A DNA stretch of 64,000 nucleotides from Paramoeba atlantica (Eukaryota > Discosea). Numbering within the stretch: position 1 is the first letter of the stretch; each line of letters starts with the position of its first letter. Both the position numbers and the translations under genes were made by a program. This document shows, piece by piece, positions 56,867-64,000 of the stretch. Location of the stretch: contig CDRNVI010000155.1 in assembly GCA_977017575.1 (NCBI GenBank), forward strand, positions 1 to 64,000, written 5' to 3'. The notes under the pieces were generated by a model. The model made no database searches. It had not been told where the DNA came from and saw nothing but the letters and a program-made list of their open reading frames with translations.

Positions 56867-57180
56867 TGTGCAGATTAAGTTCTACAGGGGTTGCAAGAGA
56901 AAAGGGAAAGCACAAGTTTTTGTCAGGAAAGTTAAAAGTGGTTTACTAAGGAGGTTAAAGGTCAGGTGTGATGAAAGGAAAGGTCCGTGGAGAATTCTTT
57001 CAGGCGTGACCGTTCTGGGAAGCGGTTACTGGATCAATAAAGGTGTCCGAAGACAATTTGAGGAATATCTTCTTTAGCGTTCTAGTTTAGCACGTTATTT
57101 TCTTTTTCGTGTTTCTTGTTTTGTTGCGGGAGTTTGGTTGTTTGTTCGTTCATTTAGTTTTGTTCAGAAGCAGCTGTGCA
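56867..57180 (-). repeat. LTR (5' LTR) of the young Ty3/gypsy element
   Basis: 314 bases, partner of 50211-50524. All four differences are changes from CpG in the other copy to TpG or CpA in this one. Confidence 0.9.
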
Positions 57181-58330
57181 CATCCATATCCGCTTCAACA
57201 TTCTCAGAACTTTCTTTTGCTGTGGAAAGTGGCAGAGGCAGTGATCAAATAGGAGGAATGTCACAAATTTCCGGCTCACTGATTAATTCAATTTTTTCCA
57301 AAATGTTGTTTTGTCTTGAGAGGATATGGGTTTTTCCTGAAGAAGATTGTCCCAAATCCACCAACTCTTCAAACCAATGAGTCACATAATCCTTTGAAGT
57401 GGCCTTATCATGATATCCAACATACTGGTGGCTTAGAGCATCAGGGATTGTCATCAACTTTCCAGGTTTGTGAATGACCTTTGAGTGATATTCTAGAATT
57501 CGAGCAACCCAATCACACAGCATATCATGGTTCAGTACTTTCTGTTGACCTGTTTTAAACACAGATTTGAGAGATTCACAATCACAGAACATAATAGGAT
57601 TTCGACCATGGACATAATACTTGAAGTTGTTTAATGCCCACAGGATTCCAAGGCCCTCCTGCAGAGGATTAGTGTACTTCTGCTGTGTCTCTATGAGTGT
57701 TTGAGAAGCATACTCAATAACTTGGTGGTGACCATCTTGATCCATCTGAGTGAGAATCACTCTAAGACCAAGCTTGCTGGCATCAACATGGATAAAAAAT
57801 TCCTTTGAGAAGTCAGGATGGGCCATACAGGTTTCAGATGTCAAGAGCTCCTTTAAGAGATATATCTCCTTGATGGATTCTTGGGATAGCAAAAACTTCT
57901 TTGGATCCATCACTTTGGCTTTTCTCAAGTGTGTTGTTAAACTGAATGAACGAGGGATAAACTGTTTTAACCAAGTAACCATTTTCAAAAATCTCTCAAC
58001 TTCCTTTGGAGTAGTCAGAAGTGGGTAATTCTGAATTGCCTCAACTTTTTTCAGATTTGGCTTCAAACCATCCTTCGTTGTGATAAATCCAAGAATTTCA
58101 AAATTTGGCTTGCAAAACAAGCACTTTGCTGGTTGGAGCATCAAATTATTGTCCCTCAATCTTTGGAAAATTTTTGTCAGATCAGCCAGATGTTGTTCAA
58201 ACATTGAGCTGTAACAAAGGATGTCATCAATGTAGGCAAAACAACATTGCCAAACCAAACTGCTCAAGACCATTTTAATAAACTATTGTTGTGTTGCTGG
58301 AGTGTTACATAACCCAAAAGTGTTACAATC

Positions 58331-58983
58331 CTGTTGGCTCTTGTGTTTTCCATTTGGAGCCATTCTCACTCCCTCTTCTGCCAAACAACTGATCTCTCTC
58401 TCCCTGTTCTCCCCGATTGACACTCTCTCTCTTCCCTCTCTTTTCCTTCTTCTCTTTTCTCTCTCTCTCTCTTCTTTCACTTCCTCTTCTCTCATCCTTC
58501 CTCCCTCCTTCTCTTTCTTTCCTCTTTCCTTCCTTTCCTTTTTCTTTTTCCCCTTTTCTCACTTTTCCTCCCCTCTCTTTTCTCCTGTCTTTTTCCTTTT
58601 CTCTGTGCTTTTCAGGATGTTGATTCATGAATGATCCATCTGTGTTCTATTGCAGTTATCTGCCACTAAAACGCTCTTTTCATGCTGTTTTCACTGTCTT
58701 TCTCTCCTTTGTTTTGTGTTGTTTTCTCCCCTTTTTCTCTGCTGTCACAAATCATTTGTTCCCCCTTTTCTGTTTGTTGATACAAATAAATCATTCTCTT
58801 CAGTTCCTTTCTGTTGTGTTTTTCTTGTCCCTCTCCCTCTTCCCCTTGGCCACACAAATTAAGAGTCGAGGGCTCTGCCCTGGGTGAAGTTGTTAGTGAG
58901 GAAGAGGTCTACTCTCCCATCACACCCCTTTCTTGTTTTGTTTTTGTTTTTGTTTTATTTGTATCCCTCGATCCACAATATCA
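58331..58983. other. Spacer between relic chromovirus and copia element
   Basis: Long plus-strand T/C tract (58370-58615), then T-rich sequence. The open frames here are low-complexity. Part of the right half may be the left LTR or leader of the copia element, but I cannot see its boundary without the right LTR. Confidence 0.4.
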
Positions 58984-61900
58984 AATGGCCTTCCCTGATT
59001 ATGAACCCAACATTTCCCAGAACATCCAGTTTGGGCAATTTAAGGAGAAGTTTAATGCAATGGATTTTAAGTCTTGGTTCAATTCACTCAACAGTCACCT
59101 TTACACATTAAGACTTGATCACCATTTAACTATTGATGATGCTGCTGAAGTACCCACTGCACAAGCTAATGAAGAAGTAATCCCTGAGAAATCATTGATA
59201 AGAGTTGAGAATCAGAAAACCAATTGCCTCCAAGTTGCGCAACTCATCTGAAACTGCTTACAACCAGACCTGAAGCAGGTGACACAAAATATGAGATTTC
59301 TTAGAAAACTGTATACTCTAATCAAGTTTTTAAGAGAAATGTATTTGGTGGATGAGGATGAGAAGAAGAAGGTGCTGAGGAAAGAATTTGATGCTTTTCA
59401 AAGATTGCAAGGCGAATCCTTCAAGCAGATGACCACCCGCATATCATTAATAATATTGATGTGTGAAAACAGTGGTGTTGAAATCTCAAATGAAGAAAAA
59501 GTAACCACTCTTCTACATGGAATTGGAAGTCAAACATGGGCCCAAACCGTTTTGACAATTTGACAAATTGCAGAAGGGAAGAATTGAGATTTCAAAAGGA
59601 TGAAAAAAAACCTAGTTGAGAAAGAAAAAGTGATGAAAGAAATAATGAACAAGAGCCACTCAGCTAATGTTGCTCATCAAGCATTTGCCAGCCTGGCATT
59701 TGTTTCTTTGTCCTCTTATTCTCCATCTATTCAAGTTCCTGCATCTTTTCCTTCTCCAGCACCTCCATTCTCTCTTTCTCCCTCTCCCACTCCTGTTCCC
59801 TCTCCTTCCCCTGTCCTGTCCCAATTGCCTATCCAACCCCCTGCTCAATCCCCAGCCCCACCTAATATTCCTCCACAATACAATCAAAATACACCTTATC
59901 AGCAAAATCAACAATCCTATGCTCCTCAGTATCATCAAGATTCGTACTCTGCTCTTTGAACTTGACCTGGTTGGGAAGAACTGCCAAAGATACTATACAA
60001 ATGTTTTAATTGTGGTCTTGGATGCCATACAGCATGAAAATGCTTTCTCTCTAAGGCACCAGCTGGTGAAATTGCTTTTTGTGAGTTCCTTGAATTCCAA
60101 CAACAGTTTGAAGAATGGAAAGTTAAGATGACCAATAAAGGGTTTCCTGTGTGCTTTTTGTCTGTTTTAAAATCTTTCTCTACCCCTGAAACAAAAAGAC
60201 TTCAACTCTTCTCAGATAATGAAGCAATTATTGATTTTGGATGCACAACTTCTATTCTGAAATCAAGAGAATACCTTGTGAACACCTGTAAACCTGATGA
60301 AATTCTTGAAATCTTGCAAGCCAATGGTGATTTGATCCAAGTTGTCCTTCAAATGATTTAAATTTAGCAAAAGATATGAAACTTCTCAAGAATATTTCTG
60401 TTGTGCCAGATTGTACCCTGAACTTGCTCTCTGTATCTCAAATGTGTGAGACTTGGAACACCTTGATTATTTTTGACAAAGATGGTGTCAAAGTGATAAG
60501 AAAGAAAATTCCACTTTCTGAAGCTGAAATGATTTTATCTGGAAGCCAAAGAAATGGACTTTATCACTTGTCACTCCCTAATATGAACCATGTTTATTGT
60601 ACTCAAAAAGTAATTGAAGAAGCTGATGCAGATGAATACATTGCTCCTGATGAAACTGGACCAAAGAAGAGAGTTTGTTGAACCTTGAATCCTGAACATG
60701 AAAAAGAATTGAAGTTATGGCACCAAAGACATGGCCATCTTTCTGGTTTGTGTAGAACAATTGGTGTGAAAGCCATTCATGGGCTGCCTCCCAACTACAA
60801 AGACCTGATTGCTGATTCTGACCAAGTTTGTGATGCCTGCATTTTTGTGAAGAACAAGATGAGACCTCATCATAGTGGTTGCTGCACTTTTCAACACCAT
60901 GGTGAGATGTTACACATTGATTTGCATGAGAAATCTACTCTCTCTTACCATAACAACAAATACTTGATCTTGATTATTGAAAACTACTCTGGCTGTGATT
61001 TATCTCAATTTATTAAAAGAAAATCTGATGCTGGCAATAAGATAATTGATGTAATTCAAAAATTGGAGAGACAAGCTGGTGTGAAAGTGAAGATTTTACA
61101 ATGTGATGGAGCCTCTGAATTTATTGGACAAAAAACCTCTCTCAGTATATACTGTTGCAAGAAAGGAATAGAAATCCACTGTTCCAGCCCTTGCTGCCCT
61201 CAAGAAAATGGTGTTGCTGAAAGAGGAAATCATACCTGATGGAGTACTGTCCAAGTGATTCATCTGGCTGCTGAATTACCTGCTAATTTTTGGGAATTTG
61301 CTGAAAGAATGGCTGCAAAATTAATCTCTATGACTGTGAAAGAAGGTGAGAAGATTACTCCTCTTGAAAAATTGTATGAGAGAAAACCCTCAATGGATTT
61401 AATTAGAACCTTTGGCTGCCATGCTTTCACTCATATTTCTCAAGAAATGCGCTTCAAAACTGACCCTGTTTCAAGAGCTGGAATTAATTTGGGACCTGCT
61501 GACAATATGCATGGATTTTTGCTATTTGACCTGATCCAACAGAAAACTTTCCAAAGCTCAAGCGTTTTATTTGATGAATATGCTTTTGGGATCCCTGAAT
61601 TGAAGAAGAGAAGTGCCCTGGGAAGATTGCCAAGATATTATGTGGAAGGTGAAAACAAAACAAGTTTAGATGATAGTGATGATGTCACAAGTCGCAAAGT
61701 GAATGATTTTGATTTTTATGATGAAAAAAATTTTATTGAACCCCCTGAATTTGTCTCAAACTCCTGGGAAGAACTTGCTATATCTGATGATGAATTTGTG
61801 GAAACTATTAGTCCAAATGGAGAGCAAATTGAAGCTGGCTCGCAGGATATCTTGCCAATATCCGAATCTCTGAGAAGACATTCCAATGTGCATTTATCTG

Positions 61901-64000
61901 ATGATATTGAAAATGAAGAACCTATTCCTGAAGATGAAGAAATTCTAAAGTTAATGAATATCAACTTTGAACCAATTGAAAAGGAAAAAGAAGAATTAAT
62001 TGAATCTTTTGATGTTGAAGAAGCTGATGATGTAGTTATCAATCTTTCTCTATCTAGAACCGACCCAAACTCTCTGAGCACCCCTTTGAAGACTCAAAGA
62101 GCACCTCTACAAGCGAACAAACACCTTGATCCTCTATCCCAATCAAGTGCTCACTCTAGCACTGCTCGTAGAACCCTTTTTAATGACTCTGAACCTGAAT
62201 TTGAACCTGATATTGAATCTAATTCAAAAGATAACTTGAATTCTAATTCTGAGAATAAACATGAATCTGTAAAAGAAGAACCACAACCCTGTTGATCTGG
62301 TAGAATTGCTGCTCCACCTGCACATCACCCTTTGATGGATCCAAATCTTGCTTCTGATCATTTACATGGACACAATTTCCTCTCTCATCTTCACCATGCA
62401 ATGTTTGCTGATACTGTTATCTTGAACAAGAAAACACCTCACTTGTTCTACCAAGCACAAAGAAGTGAACAAAGAAATGAATGGATTGAAGTTTGTTGCT
62501 GTGAAATTGCTGCTCACCATGAAAATAAGACTTGGACACTTGTTCCCTGCCCAAAACCAAACCAAAATGGAAAGAAACATATAATTATGAGAGGTATTTG
62601 GTGCTTTCGAATTAAAACTGAGAATGGAAAAATCAAAAGTTACAAGGCTCATTATTGTGCTGATGGAAGTGGTGTGATAAAGAAATTGAATTCTGACCCT
62701 GAACTTGGCTTTGAAGACAATTACTCTGGATTTGCAACATCCACCTCTCTTAATCTAACCTATGCAGTTGCTGCAATGTATAGCCTTGAAGTTGACTCTG
62801 GTGATGTCTCTGGTGCCTATCTTCAATCAGAAATGCCAAAAGGAAATATTGTTTATTATGTGGAGCAACCAGAAGGATTTAAAGACCCTGCTCATCCTGA
62901 CTGGGTTTGCATGTTGAACAAAGTCTTGTATGAAGTGCTGATTGCTGGACAAAGATGGAATTTGATCTTTCAAAAATTCCTTGTGGAAGAATTAGGATTC
63001 AAATGCAGTAAACCAGACCCCAATCTCTACATCCAACATGATGATGATGGTAATTTCTGCCTATTTCTGACTGTTGTTGATGATACCCTTGATGTATGCT
63101 CCTCTAATGTATTAAGAGAAGAAATCCACACAAAATTGTATGATTGTTTCAAGTGGAAAAATGATGGTAAATGCTCTTGGTTCCTTGAATGCACTGTGAA
63201 ACAAAATGCTAATGAAATAACTGTTGATCAATGTATTTACCTTGAAACTGTGCTGAAATCCTTTGAGAAATATGATATCAAGCTCTCCAATGTGCCTGCA
63301 AATACCAAGCTCCTATCTGCTCTGACTGAAGATGAACCAATTACTGATTTTCCTTACTCAAGCCTTGTTGGATCTTTAAATTGGCTGATGAAAACTAGAC
63401 CTGAAATATCCTTTGCTGTCTCACAATGCTCTCGCTACCTTCACAACCATGCCCAGTGTCATGATGAAGCCACTTTGAAAGTTCTTGGATATTTGAAGAA
63501 AAATCCAAATCTTGGTCTGTGTTTCCTTAAATCTCATTTCAACAAAGAAAAATTATTTGTAGATGTCTATGCTGACTCAAGCAATGCTGATTGCCTTGAT
63601 GATCGAAAATCCTCCTATGGATACACTCTTAGAGCCAATGGAAAACTCCTCTCTTGGCACTCCAAGAAATTCCCACAAGTTTGCTTATCAAGTTGTGAAG
63701 CCAAATACCATGCTATGAGTGAATGTGCCCAGGAAATCAAATTTGCAAGAAACCTATTGAAAGACCTTGAATTACCATCCAATGATGTTATCCCTATGCG
63801 AGTTGATTCCAAACCTGCAACTGCCATTGCTGAAATTCCTAAAGTAACCCAAGGCAACAAACATTTTAATGTTCATGACCATTTCATTCGTGATGCCATT
63901 GATGATAAAGTCCTTAAAATTGACCAAACCCCATCTGCTGAGAATATTGCTGATATATTCACAAAACCTTTGCCTCCAGCGAAATTTATCCCCTTTAGAG
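58984..64000 (+). mobile_element. Ty1/copia-type LTR retrotransposon, broken, runs off the window
   Basis: Fossil copia element read on the plus strand. Gag-like coding begins at 58984 (MAFPDYEPNISQN). Protease (IIDFGCTTSIL, near 60235), GAG-pre-integrase (LWHQRHGHLSGL, near 60715), integrase (LILIIENYSGC, ENGVAERGN), reverse transcriptase (DVSGAYLQSEMPKGN, then VVDDTLDV near 63075) and RNase H (DSSNADCLDDRKSSYGYT, near 63580) follow in the usual order. The element has several breaks and its right end and right LTR lie beyond the window. No nucleotide divergence between LTRs can be measured here, so age is unknown. Confidence 0.85.

Larger units (their letters stand above)
50211..57180 (-). 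mobile_element. Young Ty3/gypsy chromovirus, looks whole
   Basis: A 6.97-kb LTR retrotransposon read on the minus strand, flanked by the 4-base direct repeat CATC. Between the LTRs one long gag-pol frame runs from the ATG at 56843 to 50787 (about 2018 residues). Parts in order are Gag with a C-x-x-C...H...C knuckle (about 56000), protease (CLDTGAGLNAIS), reverse transcriptase (YLDDILAF), RNase H, integrase, and a C-terminal chromodomain (HYKVQYKNF, near 51000). It has no obvious break. The LTRs differ at 4 of 314 positions, so it is recent. It sits inside the older relic chromovirus in the same orientation. Confidence 0.9.
41150..58330 (-). mobile_element. Relic Ty3/gypsy chromovirus, interrupted by two later insertions
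   Basis: Fossil of an LTR retrotransposon read on the minus strand. Reverse transcriptase (YIDDILCYSS) and RNase H are at about 57245-58330. Integrase with its zinc-binding and DDE regions is at about 49180-50200, and a C-terminal chromodomain at about 48670-49110. A Ser/Lys-rich tail continues at 41150-41290 beyond the first insertion. It is interrupted by the TIR unit at about 41292-48551 and by a younger Ty3/gypsy element at 50211-57180. It is broken, with several defects besides the insertions, and its gag side is missing beyond about 58330. I see no LTR pair for it. It must be older than both insertions. Confidence 0.75.

Noticed and set aside
1-64000. tRNA or rRNA genes
   Set aside because: I saw no cloverleaf with A and B boxes and no rRNA core sequence; a computed scan would be needed to exclude a tRNA.

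Overview
This is nuclear DNA of a unicellular eukaryote, not a bacterium. Host genes are broken by many short GT-AG introns with very long T/C tracts, encode signal peptides and 7-helix receptors, and lie among LTR, LINE and DNA transposons. Receptors that join a bacterial-type solute-binding domain to a class C GPCR core are best known from social amoebae (Grl family), so an amoebozoan or another free-living amoeboid or flagellate protist is the best guess. The species cannot be named from the sequence.

Layout. 0-14 kb: a secreted Cys-rich protein, a two-UBA protein, a sulfotransferase (minus), a decayed pogo-like DNA transposon (minus), a 5-exon ankyrin protein (minus), and an 18-exon giant receptor with a Cys-rich ectodomain and a THH1/TOM1-like 7-helix core (plus). 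14-22 kb: a 31-exon minus-strand gene for a kexin/furin-like protein that has lost every catalytic residue. It continues through a Pro/Thr stalk, Cys-rich modules and one membrane helix into a cytosolic tail with a Lys-rich stretch and a chromodomain-like module. 22-31 kb: an intronless BMP-domain/7TM_3 receptor, a LINE remnant without RT, a damaged vWA gene, and a deleted second copy of the 21.7-25.0 kb block. 31-40 kb: an LRR fragment, a decayed unit with an Ulp1-like protease, and a second solute-binding GPCR (OpuAC-like, EGF-like, LDLa-like, 7TM_3).

40-64 kb is a transposon nest. An old Ty3/gypsy chromovirus relic (minus) is interrupted twice: by a 7.25 kb TIR-bounded unit carrying at least four unrecognised genes (about 41.3-48.55 kb), and by a young Ty3/gypsy element with two 314 bp LTRs (50.2-57.2 kb). 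A broken Ty1/copia element runs off the right edge.

The host genes suggest a sensory, cell-surface neighbourhood: three 7-helix receptors with different ectodomains, a membrane pseudoprotease with a possible nuclear-type tail, secreted Cys-rich proteins, an LRR ectodomain and a glycan sulfotransferase. That they act together is inference from proximity only. All exon joins were made by eye from GT-AG sites and frame continuity, without transcripts.
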